A stretch of DNA of 20,035 nt from Cryomorphaceae bacterium (GCA_949511925.1 CATEYX010000029.1:1-20035); one strand, 5' to 3'; numbered from the stretch's first letter, positions 1 through 7,353 are shown. Numbers and translations: made by a program. The notes: generated by a model from the letters alone, not told the origin.

Positions 1-54
1 CCTAGGACCCTCTGATTAACAGTCAGATGCTCTAACCAGCTGAGCTAAGGAGGA
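1..54 (-). tRNA. tRNA-Asn (anticodon GTT), 3' part cut by window edge
   Basis: Read on the minus strand from position 54, the sequence gives a 7-base 5' acceptor strand (TCCTCCT), TA, a D-arm with GCTC/GAGC stem, then a 5-bp anticodon stem TCTGA/TCAGA enclosing the loop CTGTTAA. The anticodon GTT lies at 18-20, so it reads Asn codons AAC/AAU. The variable loop begins and the T-arm and 3' acceptor strand fall outside the window, so only about two thirds of the gene is visible. The fit to a bacterial tRNA-Asn is clear. A -7-like promoter element lies at 73-80 on the same strand. Confidence 0.95.
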
Positions 55-72
55 GTGTTGTTAAAACGGCTG

Positions 73-80
73 CAAAAATA
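73..80 (-). promoter_or_regulatory. Candidate -7 element for tRNA-Asn
   Basis: The minus strand reads TATTTTTG, a perfect match to the Bacteroidota TAnnTTTG element, 18 nt before the mature tRNA 5' end. This would give a 5' leader of roughly a dozen nucleotides for RNase P to remove. I see no clear -33 TTG at the usual spacing, so this is an inference from one half-site. Confidence 0.4.
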
Positions 81-103
81 ACACAAAGGTTGAAATAATA
101 AAA

Positions 104-111
104 TATATTTG
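104..111 (+). promoter_or_regulatory. Candidate -7 element for the PfkB-family kinase
   Basis: TATATTTG matches TAnnTTTG exactly and ends 14 nt before the ATG at 126. The nearest TTG (90-92) is only 11 bases upstream, closer than the usual 19-21, so the -33 half is weak or absent. Together with the element at 73-80 on the other strand it forms a compact divergent promoter region between the tRNA and the kinase gene. Confidence 0.4.
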
Positions 112-125
112 CAAAAAAAATAATT

Positions 126-1049
126 ATGAGTATTTTAGTGGTAGGAACTGTGGCTTTCGATGCAATAGAAACTCCTTTTGGAAAGACAGATAAAATAGTT
201 GGTGGAGCAGCTACATATATCTGTTTATCATCATCATTTTTTGCTAAAAATTTAAACTTAGTATCTGTTGTTGGAGAGGATTTCCCTTCCAATGCAATAC
301 AAATGCTTAAAAACAAATCAGTAGATACTGATGGTTTACAAATAAAAAAAGGTGAAAAAACATTTTTTTGGTCAGGAAAGTATCATAATGATATGAATAC
401 CAGAGATACTATAGATACTCAATTAAATGTATTAGAGAATTTTGACCCAATTGTACCTGAAAAATATCAAGAATCAGAATTTTTAATGCTCGGAAATTTA
501 ATGCCTAGTGTTCAAAAACAGGTGTTAAGTCAGATGAAAAAAAGACCAAAACTAGTTGTATTGGACACTATGAATTTCTGGATGGATCTTTTTATGGATG
601 ATTTAAAAGAAGCCTTAAAAGAAGTTGATGTGTTAACTATAAATGATGAAGAAGCTAGGCAACTTTCAGGAGAATATTCATTAGTTAAGGCAGCAAAACT
701 AATTTTAGCAATGGGCCCTAAGTACTTAATTATTAAAAAGGGAGAGCATGGAGCTCTTCTATTTAATAATGAAGAAGTCTTTTTTGCACCAGCCCTACCA
801 TTGGAAGATGTCTTTGATCCAACTGGAGCTGGAGATTCTTTTGCGGGAGGATTTATAGGTTATTTGGCAAAAACAAATGACATCTCTTTTGAGAACATGA
901 AAAGAGCCGTTATTAATGGCTCAGCAATGGCATCATTTTGTGTTGAAAAATTTGGAACACAGAAATTAACAGAAATTACTCAAGAGGATGTTAATGCAAG
1001 AATAAATGAGTTTGTAAAGCTAGTTAAATTTGATATTCCTTTAAAATAA
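126..1049 (+). CDS. PfkB/ribokinase-family sugar kinase
   Basis: A 307-residue cytoplasmic kinase of the PfkB (ribokinase-like) family, which phosphorylates a sugar or nucleoside hydroxyl with ATP. The N-terminal strand MSILVVGTVAFD and the GGAATY segment (residues 26-31) correspond to the substrate-binding start of the family. The C-terminal signature DPTGAGDSFAGG (231-242) supplies the anion hole and the catalytic base Asp237. Length and domain order are normal for a single-domain PfkB protein. The substrate cannot be read from the sequence; ribokinase, adenosine kinase or a fructokinase-like role are all open, since no neighbour is a sugar-pathway gene. ATG at 126 is preceded only by A-rich sequence, as usual in this phylum. 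The 3' end overlaps the convergent rnhA by 9 bases. Confidence 0.9.
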   Translation: MSILVVGTVAFDAIETPFGKTDKIVGGAATYICLSSSFFAKNLNLVSVVGEDFPSNAIQMLKNKSVDTDGLQIKKGEKTFFWSGKYHNDMNTRDTIDTQLNVLENFDPIVPEKYQESEFLMLGNLMPSVQKQVLSQMKKRPKLVVLDTMNFWMDLFMDDLKEALKEVDVLTINDEEARQLSGEYSLVKAAKLILAMGPKYLIIKKGEHGALLFNNEEVFFAPALPLEDVFDPTGAGDSFAGGFIGYLAKTNDISFENMKRAVINGSAMASFCVEKFGTQKLTEITQEDVNARINEFVKLVKFDIPLK

Positions 1050-1520
1050 GGAAGAACCAGTGTTTTTAACATTGTTTTCATACCAATTATCAATAAGAAG
1101 ATTGTTGGAATCAGCGGCTTGTACAGCTAATACATCACACCTTTCATTTTCTTTATTATTAGCATGACCTTTTACCCAAGTAAAACTTACTTTTTGTTTT
1201 CTGTATATTTTTAGGAAACGAATCCATAAGTCAGGATTTTTCTTTTTGTTAAAATTTTTCTTTTCCCATCCAAATACCCATTTTTTTTCAACCGAATCAA
1301 TAACATATTTTGAATCAGAATAAACGGTTATTGCTGAGTTTTCCTTTTTAACGCTTTCTAAAGCAACTATAACCGCTAACAATTCCATGCGATTATTGGT
1401 TGTAAGCCTAAACCCTTGTTGCAACTCTCTTCTAAAGACACCACTCATCATCACAATTCCATATCCGCCATTTCCAGGGTTTCCCTTAGCTGAACCATCC
1501 GTATAAATAATAATACTCAT
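1041..1520 (-). CDS. rnhA: Ribonuclease HI
   Basis: RNase HI, which cuts the RNA strand of RNA-DNA hybrids (R-loops, primer remnants) in the cytoplasm. The 159-residue protein has the full one-domain fold with the carboxylate set in its usual contexts: Asp8 (YTDGSAKGNPG), Glu46 (NNRMELLAV), Asp69 (VYSDSKYV) and Asp129 (ENERCD), with the mobile histidine His119 in VKGHANN. It lacks the extra N-terminal hybrid-binding domain found in some bacterial versions. It lies 43 bases downstream of purN in the same direction and is probably cotranscribed with it. Its stop lies inside the end of the convergent kinase gene (9-base overlap), with no terminator between them. Confidence 0.96.
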   Translation of the reverse strand: MSIIIYTDGSAKGNPGNGGYGIVMMSGVFRRELQQGFRLTTNNRMELLAVIVALESVKKENSAITVYSDSKYVIDSVEKKWVFGWEKKNFNKKKNPDLWIRFLKIYRKQKVSFTWVKGHANNKENERCDVLAVQAADSNNLLIDNWYENNVKNTGSSLF

Positions 1521-1563
1521 TAATTAAATAGTGTTTTTAAGATTACCAATAAGGTGTTCATTT

Positions 1564-2136
1564 TTATAATTTTTTAACAATTTTATCAATCGCAACAGGA
1601 AAATAATTGTGCTCCAATTTGTGTATTTTTTGTATTAATGTTTCTACAGTTTCATTTGAGGAAATAACACACTTCTCTTGCAAAATAATTTCTCCTTCAT
1701 CATAGTTTTGATTCACAAAATGGATGCTAACTCCACTTTCAGTTTCTTTATTTTCAATTACAGCCTTATGTATATTGCTGCCGTACATTCCTTTTCCACC
1801 ATATTTTGGCAATAAAGAAGGGTGAATATTAATAATACGATTTGGGTAGCTATCGACCATTATTGTAGGTAATTTTAGTAAAAACCCAGCTAATATGACA
1901 AGATCAACATCAATACTTTGCAGTTTTTTATGCAAATCAGTAAAATTATTCAGTTCATATTTGGTAAATATATATACTGGAATATTCAGTTTATTAGCCC
2001 TATTTACAATAAAGGCATCTCGCTTGTTTGTACAAATTAAAACTACCTCAATATCAGATGAAGCAGAAAAATATTTGCAGATATTTTCGGCATTTGATCC
2101 TGACCCAGAACCGAATATTGCGAGTTTTTTTGGCAT
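1564..2136 (-). CDS. purN: Phosphoribosylglycinamide formyltransferase (GAR transformylase)
   Basis: PurN transfers a formyl group from 10-formyltetrahydrofolate to GAR, the third step of de novo purine synthesis. The 190-residue protein begins with the phosphate-binding loop IFGSGSGSNAENI and carries the catalytic triad in its expected contexts: Asn103 and His105 in INIHPSLLP, and Asp146 in NQNYDEGEIILQ. Length matches the one-domain bacterial enzyme. The segment KYGGKGMYG after the HPSLLP motif is normal for the family. It is the first gene of a short leftward unit with rnhA and is divergent from acpP; two TAnnTTTG-type elements lie upstream at 2151-2158 and 2166-2173 (minus strand). Confidence 0.96.
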   Translation of the reverse strand: MPKKLAIFGSGSGSNAENICKYFSASSDIEVVLICTNKRDAFIVNRANKLNIPVYIFTKYELNNFTDLHKKLQSIDVDLVILAGFLLKLPTIMVDSYPNRIINIHPSLLPKYGGKGMYGSNIHKAVIENKETESGVSIHFVNQNYDEGEIILQEKCVISSNETVETLIQKIHKLEHNYFPVAIDKIVKKL

Positions 2137-2150
2137 TATTAATTTTTTAT

Positions 2151-2173
2151 CAAAAATAGTATAAACAAAGGTA
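2151..2173 (-). promoter_or_regulatory. Two candidate -7 elements for purN-rnhA
   Basis: On the minus strand TACCTTTG (2166-2173) and TATTTTTG (2151-2158) both match TAnnTTTG. They would give leaders of about 25 and about 10 nt before the purN ATG. Neither has a clear TTG about 20 bases upstream, so which one is used, if either, is uncertain. Confidence 0.35.
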
Positions 2174-2196
2174 TGTTAAAATAGAAAATAGGAAAA

Positions 2197-2228
2197 GTTG
2201 CAAGTTCTTGATTTTATAGTTTTATTTG
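2197..2228 (+). promoter_or_regulatory. Candidate promoter for the acpP operon
   Basis: A GTTG at 2197-2200 and TTTATTTG at 2221-2228 (one mismatch to TAnnTTTG) are separated by 20 bases, the spacing of the Bacteroidota -33/-7 promoter. Transcription would start near 2233, leaving a leader of about 22 nt before the acpP ATG. Confidence 0.5.
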
Positions 2229-2254
2229 CACCTTAATAATTAAAACATTTAAAT

Positions 2255-2485
2255 ATGTCAGATGTAGCAGAAAAAGTAAAAGCAATTATTGTTGACAAAT
2301 TAGGAGTTGACGAAAGTGAAGTAACTAATGGGGCTAGTTTTACTAATGATTTAGGTGCTGATTCTTTAGATACTGTAGAGCTTATTATGGAATTTGAAAA
2401 AGAATTTGATATCCAAATTCCAGACGATAAAGCAGAAGCTATTGCAACAGTTGGTGATGCGGTTTCATTTATTGAAGCGGCCTAA
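2255..2485 (+). CDS. acpP: Acyl carrier protein
   Basis: The 76-residue acidic acyl carrier protein holds growing fatty acyl chains on a phosphopantetheine arm for type II fatty-acid synthesis. The attachment site is Ser37 in the motif GADSLDTVELIMEFE. The four-helix pattern, length and strongly acidic character are those of AcpP. It is followed after 9 bases by fabF, whose product extends the ACP-bound chain, an arrangement conserved in many bacteria. It leads the rightward operon that ends with the M42 peptidase. Confidence 0.98.
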   Translation: MSDVAEKVKAIIVDKLGVDESEVTNGASFTNDLGADSLDTVELIMEFEKEFDIQIPDDKAEAIATVGDAVSFIEAA

Positions 2486-2494
2486 CTAATTAAA

Positions 2495-3748
2495 ATGAAA
2501 AGCAGAAGAGTAGTTGTTACCGGAATAGGTGCTTTAACACCCATTGGTAATAATGTAAAGGATTACTGGAAAGCCCTGCAAGACGGGGTAAGTGGTGCTG
2601 CACCAATTACTCATTTCAATTCTGAAAACTTTAAAACTAAATTTGCTTGTGAGCTTAAGGGTTTTGAGGTTACTGATTTTATTAATAGAAAAGAGGCTAG
2701 GAAAATGGATCTCTTTTGTCAATACGCAATGGTTGCAAGTGATGAAGCTATTATAGATTCTGACTTAAATTTGGATAAAATTAATCTTGATAGAGCGGGA
2801 GTTATTTGGGGGTCAGGTATTGGAGGTATGAATAGTTTTCAGCAAGAAGCTTCAAACTTTGCTACTGGAAATGGAACTCCCAGATACAATCCATTTTTTA
2901 TTCCAAAACTTATCTCAGACATTCCTGCGGGACACATATCTATAAAATACGGATTTAGAGGACCTAATTTTACTACTGTATCTGCTTGTGCTTCATCAAC
3001 AAACTCTCTTATTGATGCATTTAATTATATTAAATGGAATAAGGCGGATATCTTTATAGCAGGTGGATCCGAAGCTTGTATTTTTGAAACAGGTATAGGT
3101 GGTTTCAATGCCATGATGGCTTTATCAACAAGAAATGATGATCCAAAAACAGCTTCTCGACCTTTTGATAAGGATAGAGATGGTTTTGTAATGGGTGAAG
3201 GTGGAGGAGCAATTGTCATTGAAGAATACGAGCATGCTATTAAAAGAGGAGCAAAAATTTATGCAGAAATAGTTGGTGGAGGTTTAACGGCTGACGCTCA
3301 TCATATAACCGCACCACATCCTGAAGGTTTGGGTGCGCATAATGTTATGCAGTTAGCAATTGAGGAGGCTAAAATTCCAGTAACAGATGTAGACTATATA
3401 AATGTGCACGGAACATCAACCCCGCTTGGTGATATTGCAGAAACCAAAGCAATTAAAGCTTTGTTTGGTGAGCATGCTTATAATTTAAACATTAGCTCAA
3501 CAAAATCAATGACAGGACACCTATTAGGTGCTGCTGGAGTTATTGAATCAATTGCTTGTATTATGGCAGTCAAGGATGATATTATTCCCCCTACGATTAA
3601 CCATTTTACTGACGATCCTGATATCGATAATAAGTTGAATTTAACATTCAATAAAGCACAACAAAGAACTGTGAACTATGCATTAACCAATACTTTCGGT
3701 TTTGGAGGTCATAACGCTTCTGTCTTATTTAAAAAATATACATCATAA
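2495..3748 (+). CDS. fabF: 3-oxoacyl-[acyl-carrier-protein] synthase II (KAS II)
   Basis: FabF condenses malonyl-ACP with acyl-ACP to elongate fatty acids in the cytoplasm. The 417-residue protein has the thiolase fold with the KAS II Cys-His-His set: Cys165 in TVSACASST, His305 in NVHGTSTPLGD and His342 in SMTGHLLGAAG, with Lys337 nearby. The C-terminal NTFGFGGHNASV segment is also typical. Length fits FabF rather than the shorter FabH. It is spaced 9 bases from acpP. Its TAA stop (3746-3748) overlaps an in-frame ATA that may be the true start of rnc, and a perfect 11-bp hairpin with a T-run begins 21 bases after the stop. Confidence 0.97.
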   Translation: MKSRRVVVTGIGALTPIGNNVKDYWKALQDGVSGAAPITHFNSENFKTKFACELKGFEVTDFINRKEARKMDLFCQYAMVASDEAIIDSDLNLDKINLDRAGVIWGSGIGGMNSFQQEASNFATGNGTPRYNPFFIPKLISDIPAGHISIKYGFRGPNFTTVSACASSTNSLIDAFNYIKWNKADIFIAGGSEACIFETGIGGFNAMMALSTRNDDPKTASRPFDKDRDGFVMGEGGGAIVIEEYEHAIKRGAKIYAEIVGGGLTADAHHITAPHPEGLGAHNVMQLAIEEAKIPVTDVDYINVHGTSTPLGDIAETKAIKALFGEHAYNLNISSTKSMTGHLLGAAGVIESIACIMAVKDDIIPPTINHFTDDPDIDNKLNLTFNKAQQRTVNYALTNTFGFGGHNASVLFKKYTS

Positions 3749-3769
3749 CTTTTTTAAAACGAATATATG

Positions 3770-3806
3770 AAAGACTTGCTTTTTACAATAATAGCAAGTC
3801 TTTTTT
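3770..3806 (+). terminator. Hairpin with T-run between fabF and rnc (terminator or attenuator)
   Basis: AAAGACTTGCT (3770-3780) pairs perfectly with AGCAAGTCTTT (3793-3803) around a 12-nt loop, and the T-run goes on to 3806. This has the shape of an intrinsic terminator placed just after fabF. It overlaps the probable 5' coding part of rnc and abuts the TTG at 3805, so it may instead be a partial terminator or a structure controlling rnc translation. Confidence 0.6.
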
Positions 3807-4428
3807 GTTTAAAATACTAGGTTACAACCCGAAAAATAAAGGTATATACCTTAAAGCACTACAACATAAATCCTATAGTATTAAGGAAAATAACGAGCGC
3901 TTAGAGTTTTTAGGAGATGCGATTTTAGACTTTATTGTTGCTAAGCAGTTGTACTTAGAAAATCCAAAGCAGGATGAAGGTTTTTTATCACAACAAAGAG
4001 CCATAGTAGTAGGAAGAAAACACCTGAACCTAGTAGGAAAGAAAATCCTTTTAGATTCTGATATTAAAAGCAACCTTAAAGTAATTCCTAAAAGTGTTTA
4101 TGGAAATACGCTTGAATCAATTATTGGAGCTATCTATATTGATAAAGGAATAGAACAAGCAGAACAGTTTATTATTGAGCATATCTATAGTTCAGAATTT
4201 ATTGAAGAGCTTTCCGATACAGATTATAAAAGTAAGCTATTAAAGGTATCTCAAAAGTTAAAAATAAAAATAACATACAAGGTTATAAATAGAGAGGGGC
4301 CTAGTCATAAACAAGAATTCCTGGTTGCTGTTTATATAGAAAATATTAAAAAGGCAGAAGCAAAAGCATCATCAATTAAGGAAGCAGAACAAAAAGCAGC
4401 TAAAAAAGCATATAATAGTGTATTTTAG
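3805..4428 (+). CDS. rnc: Ribonuclease III (start uncertain, probably further upstream)
   Basis: RNase III cuts double-stranded RNA in rRNA maturation and mRNA turnover. Numbered from the TTG at 3805 (207 residues), the nuclease domain has the signature NERLEFLGDAILDF (Glu31, Asp38) and the second acidic patch GNTLESIIGA, with Asn101 where the E. coli enzyme has Asp114, and Glu104 retained. A double-stranded-RNA-binding domain follows (about 140-207, ending in KEAEQKAAKKAY). TTG is the only ATG/GTG/TTG start in frame, but it would remove the first helix of the domain. The frame stays open upstream to 3733 and encodes FLKRIYERL and FYNNSKSF, which looks like the N-terminus of Bacteroidota RNase III. 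Starting at the ATA at 3745 would give 227 residues, close to E. coli's 226. Function is firm; the start is not. Confidence 0.93.
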   Translation: MFKILGYNPKNKGIYLKALQHKSYSIKENNERLEFLGDAILDFIVAKQLYLENPKQDEGFLSQQRAIVVGRKHLNLVGKKILLDSDIKSNLKVIPKSVYGNTLESIIGAIYIDKGIEQAEQFIIEHIYSSEFIEELSDTDYKSKLLKVSQKLKIKITYKVINREGPSHKQEFLVAVYIENIKKAEAKASSIKEAEQKAAKKAYNSVF

Positions 4429-4433
4429 CGATC

Positions 4434-4853
4434 ATGAAAACACGGTTTACATTAGAGTGTGCTGAAGAGTTTGATTTTGCTGTATTGGCAATAAACAGCC
4501 ACATAAAAGCCTATAAGTTGTGTTGGAATATTAATAGCTCAATGCAATTAAATTTCGAAAAAAAAAATGATCACAATATTAAGAAGGATCTGTGGTTTTC
4601 AAGATATACTTATATTTCAGATGATGGAGTAGAATATGATTTATTAGCTAATCGTTCTAAAAAAGGATATTTAGTTCCAAACCAAAAAAGTATTAATTAT
4701 TTTTTGGTTGTGAAGAATGATTATTGGGAGCAGGAGAAACCAGAGTTTATGAGTAAATTAAGAAATATTCCAGATGTTTTGTTGGCCTTTGAGATAGATA
4801 TAGCAAATTTAAAATACATAGATAGATTTATTTTTAATGATAAGGAAAACTAA
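4434..4853 (+). CDS. IPExxxVDY-family protein
   Basis: A 139-residue protein of the Bacteroidota family named for a C-terminal IPExxxVDY motif, seen here in diverged form as IPDVLLAFEID (112-122). It has no signal peptide or membrane segment and is probably cytoplasmic. No catalytic motif is visible and the family has no established function that I know of. I identify it from the degenerate motif together with its place between rnc and pyk, which is where the family is typically found. It starts 5 bases after rnc and overlaps the pyk start by 17 bases, so translation is probably coupled to pyk. Confidence 0.8.
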   Translation: MKTRFTLECAEEFDFAVLAINSHIKAYKLCWNINSSMQLNFEKKNDHNIKKDLWFSRYTYISDDGVEYDLLANRSKKGYLVPNQKSINYFLVVKNDYWEQEKPEFMSKLRNIPDVLLAFEIDIANLKYIDRFIFNDKEN

Positions 4854-6252
4854 AATAATAGCGACCATAGGTCCAGCAACATCATCCAAAGAGATGTTGA
4901 GAAAAATTATCCAGAGAGGGGTTAATGTGTGCAGGTTAAATTTTTCTCATCTTGATCATGATGTGGCAAAAGAGATTATCGCAAACATAAAGGAGATAAA
5001 CCAAGAATTGCATATGCATACAGCTATTTTGGCTGATTTACAAGGACCTAAAATAAGGGTTGGGATATTCGAAAAACCAATAAAACTTAAAAAAGGAGAG
5101 GAAGTAATTTTTTGTACAAAAAGAAAGAATAACACAATTCATATAAGTTATATTAATTTTGCTAAAGATGTTAATGAAAAAGATAAAGTTCTATTAGATG
5201 ATGGGAAACTAGCATTAGAAGTTATTAGTACAAACAAAAAAGATACTGTTGTTTTAAAAGTAATATTTGGGGGTTTATTGCAGTCAAGAAAAGGCGTTAA
5301 TTTACCAAACACTAAAATTTCATTACCTTGCTTAACAAATAAAGACAAAGAAGATTTAGATTTTGTACTTTCTGAAAAAATAGAATGGGTTGGTTTATCA
5401 TTTGTGCGTTCAGCCAATGATGTTAAAATTCTAAAAAGAATAATTGATAAGCATAATCTACATCATAAAGTAATTGCAAAAGTAGAAAAGCCTGAAGCAA
5501 TAAATGATATTGACGCAATAATTGAAGCGTCTGATGCAATTATGGTTGCAAGGGGAGATTTAGGAGTTGAGGTTCCTTCACATAAGGTTCCTGTTTATCA
5601 GAAAATGATTGTTGAAAAATGTATTACACAGGGAAAACCAGTTATAATTGCAACACAAATGTTGGAAAGCATGACTGAAAATCCAACAGCAACAAGGGCA
5701 GAAGTAAATGATGTTGCGAATTCTGTTATTGATGGGGCTGATGCTGTAATGTTAAGCGGAGAAACATCTGTTGGAAGTCACCCCCTGAAGGTTGTGGATA
5801 CTATGCGAAAGATCATTAGAGATGTCGAGAAGAGTGATCATAATATATCAAAAAATAGAATAAATAAATCCGTGATAAATGACGAGCGATTATTGACAAA
5901 TGCAATTTGTTCACATGCTTGCGATATTGCTAAAAGTACAGCTGCCAAAGCAATAATTACAGTTACTTACTCTGGATTTAACACAATAAAAATGTCAAGC
6001 TATAGGCCAAGTGCATTTATTTATGCTTTTACAAATAATCACACGATTTTAAACACACTAAGCTTGGTTTGGGGGGTAAGAGGTTTTTATTACGACAGAG
6101 GAACGACAACTGACCAAACTATACAAGAAACAAAAGAAATTTTAAGAGATGGAAATTTCTTAAAAAAAGGAGATTTGGTAGTAAATTTGGCTAGCATGCC
6201 AGCCCAGGAAAAAGGCATGACAAACATGATGAAATTAAGTAAAGTAAAATAA
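4837..6252 (+). CDS. pyk: Pyruvate kinase
   Basis: Pyruvate kinase converts phosphoenolpyruvate and ADP to pyruvate and ATP, the last step of glycolysis. The 471-residue protein opens with KTKIIATIGPAT and has the substrate and metal sites in order: RLNFSH (33-38), catalytic Lys215 and metal ligand Glu217 in IAKVEKPEA, Asp241 in ARGDLGVEV, and the IATQMLESM and TRAEVNDVANSVIDGADAVMLSGET-type block (about 271-310). The B domain and C-terminal domain are present, so length is normal for a bacterial enzyme. The ATG at 4837 lies inside the end of the preceding gene (17-base overlap); starting there keeps the conserved N-terminus, so I accept the overlap. Confidence 0.97.
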   Translation: MIRKTKIIATIGPATSSKEMLRKIIQRGVNVCRLNFSHLDHDVAKEIIANIKEINQELHMHTAILADLQGPKIRVGIFEKPIKLKKGEEVIFCTKRKNNTIHISYINFAKDVNEKDKVLLDDGKLALEVISTNKKDTVVLKVIFGGLLQSRKGVNLPNTKISLPCLTNKDKEDLDFVLSEKIEWVGLSFVRSANDVKILKRIIDKHNLHHKVIAKVEKPEAINDIDAIIEASDAIMVARGDLGVEVPSHKVPVYQKMIVEKCITQGKPVIIATQMLESMTENPTATRAEVNDVANSVIDGADAVMLSGETSVGSHPLKVVDTMRKIIRDVEKSDHNISKNRINKSVINDERLLTNAICSHACDIAKSTAAKAIITVTYSGFNTIKMSSYRPSAFIYAFTNNHTILNTLSLVWGVRGFYYDRGTTTDQTIQETKEILRDGNFLKKGDLVVNLASMPAQEKGMTNMMKLSKVK

Positions 6253-6260
6253 AACCAAAA

Positions 6261-7307
6261 ATGATAAATACAGCATTATTAGCAGAAATTTGTAAGGTTG
6301 CGGGAGCGCCAGGACATGAACAAAGAGTAAGAGAAATTGTACTAAGAGAAGTAGAATCATTAGTAGATGAAATTAGAATTGACAACATGGGAAATGTTGT
6401 GGCAATTAAAAAAGGAAAAGAAAGAAAACGAGTAATGATTGGCGCTCATATGGATGAGATCGGATTTATTGTTACTCATATTGATGATAAAGGGTTTGTT
6501 TATTTTCATACTTTAGGTGGTTTCGATCCAAAAACATTAACTGCACAAAGAGTAATTATACATGGAACAGAAGATATAATTGGGGTAATGGGAGGTAAGC
6601 CAATTCACTTGATGAATGCTGCTGATAGAGCAAAAGTACCCACTATTAAAGATTATTTTATTGACACAGGAAGGCCTAAAAAGGAATTAGATAAAATAAT
6701 TTCAGTAGGGGATACAATTACTAGAAGTAGTGAGCTGATTGAAATGGGAGATTGTATAAATTGTAAATCTTTAGACAATAGAGTTTCTGTTTTTATTCTT
6801 ATTGAAATGTTCCGTGAAATGAAGGAAACTCCACCTTATGATGTATATGGCGTATTTACTGTGCAAGAGGAAATTGGAATTAGAGGTGCAAATGTTTCTT
6901 CAATGGATATAAATCCTGATTTTGGTTTTGGTTTAGATACTACTATTGCTTGGGATACTCCAGGAAGCACAAAACAAGAACAAGTTTCTGCTTTGGGTGA
7001 AGGGGCTTGTATTAAGGTTATGGATTCTGCTACTGTTTGTGATTACCGAATGGTAAAATATATGAAAGAATTAGCGAAAAAGAAGAAGCTAAAAACACAA
7101 TTGGAGATATTACCTGCAGGAGGAACGGATACAGCAGGAATACAAAGAATGAACCCTGGAGGAAGTATTGCTGGGGCGGTCTCTATACCAACAAGACACA
7201 TACATCAGTCTATAGAGATGGTACACAAAGAGGATGTAAGAGGAGCAATTGATTTATTGCGTCACTCAGTAGAAAACCTACATACTTATGATTGGAGCTT
7301 TAGATAG
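6261..7307 (+). CDS. M42-family metallo-aminopeptidase
   Basis: A 348-residue member of peptidase family M42 (glutamyl/deblocking aminopeptidases, sometimes labelled endoglucanase or FrvX). These cytoplasmic two-metal enzymes trim N-terminal residues from peptides and often form large tetrahedral assemblies. The two-metal site is complete: His63 in GAHMDEIGF, Asp172 in KSLDNRV, Glu203/Glu204 in VQEEIGIRGA (general base plus metal ligand), Asp226 in GFGLDTT and a His in the RHIHQS segment (His315 by family alignment). GGTDTAG near 287-293 is also typical. There is no signal peptide. It starts 8 bases after pyk and is the last gene before the terminator at 7331, so it should be cotranscribed with pyk. 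The exact substrate preference cannot be told. Confidence 0.93.
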   Translation: MINTALLAEICKVAGAPGHEQRVREIVLREVESLVDEIRIDNMGNVVAIKKGKERKRVMIGAHMDEIGFIVTHIDDKGFVYFHTLGGFDPKTLTAQRVIIHGTEDIIGVMGGKPIHLMNAADRAKVPTIKDYFIDTGRPKKELDKIISVGDTITRSSELIEMGDCINCKSLDNRVSVFILIEMFREMKETPPYDVYGVFTVQEEIGIRGANVSSMDINPDFGFGLDTTIAWDTPGSTKQEQVSALGEGACIKVMDSATVCDYRMVKYMKELAKKKKLKTQLEILPAGGTDTAGIQRMNPGGSIAGAVSIPTRHIHQSIEMVHKEDVRGAIDLLRHSVENLHTYDWSFR

Positions 7308-7330
7308 ATTAAAGTAAAATAGAAATAAAT

Positions 7331-7353
7331 AACCACCTGAAAGGGTGGTTTTT
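7331..7353 (+). terminator. Intrinsic terminator after the acpP-to-M42 operon
   Basis: AACCACC (7331-7337) pairs with GGTGGTT (7344-7350). A T-G wobble closes a GAAA tetraloop of the stable GNRA type, and TTTTT follows across 7349-7353. It lies 24 bases after the M42 stop. On the minus strand the same stem is followed by ATTTATTT, so it may also end the convergent pheS-TSUP transcript. Confidence 0.85.

Noticed and set aside
32..316. 94-codon open frame on the minus strand over the tRNA and kinase start
   Set aside because: It runs antisense through a well-supported PfkB-family gene and into the tRNA, with no recognisable protein pattern; an AT-rich shadow frame.
4105..4119. Asn101 in RNase III at the place of E. 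coli catalytic Asp114
   Set aside because: Asn at this position occurs in other Bacteroidota RNase III proteins and the critical Glu104, Glu31 and Asp38 are kept, so the enzyme should be active.
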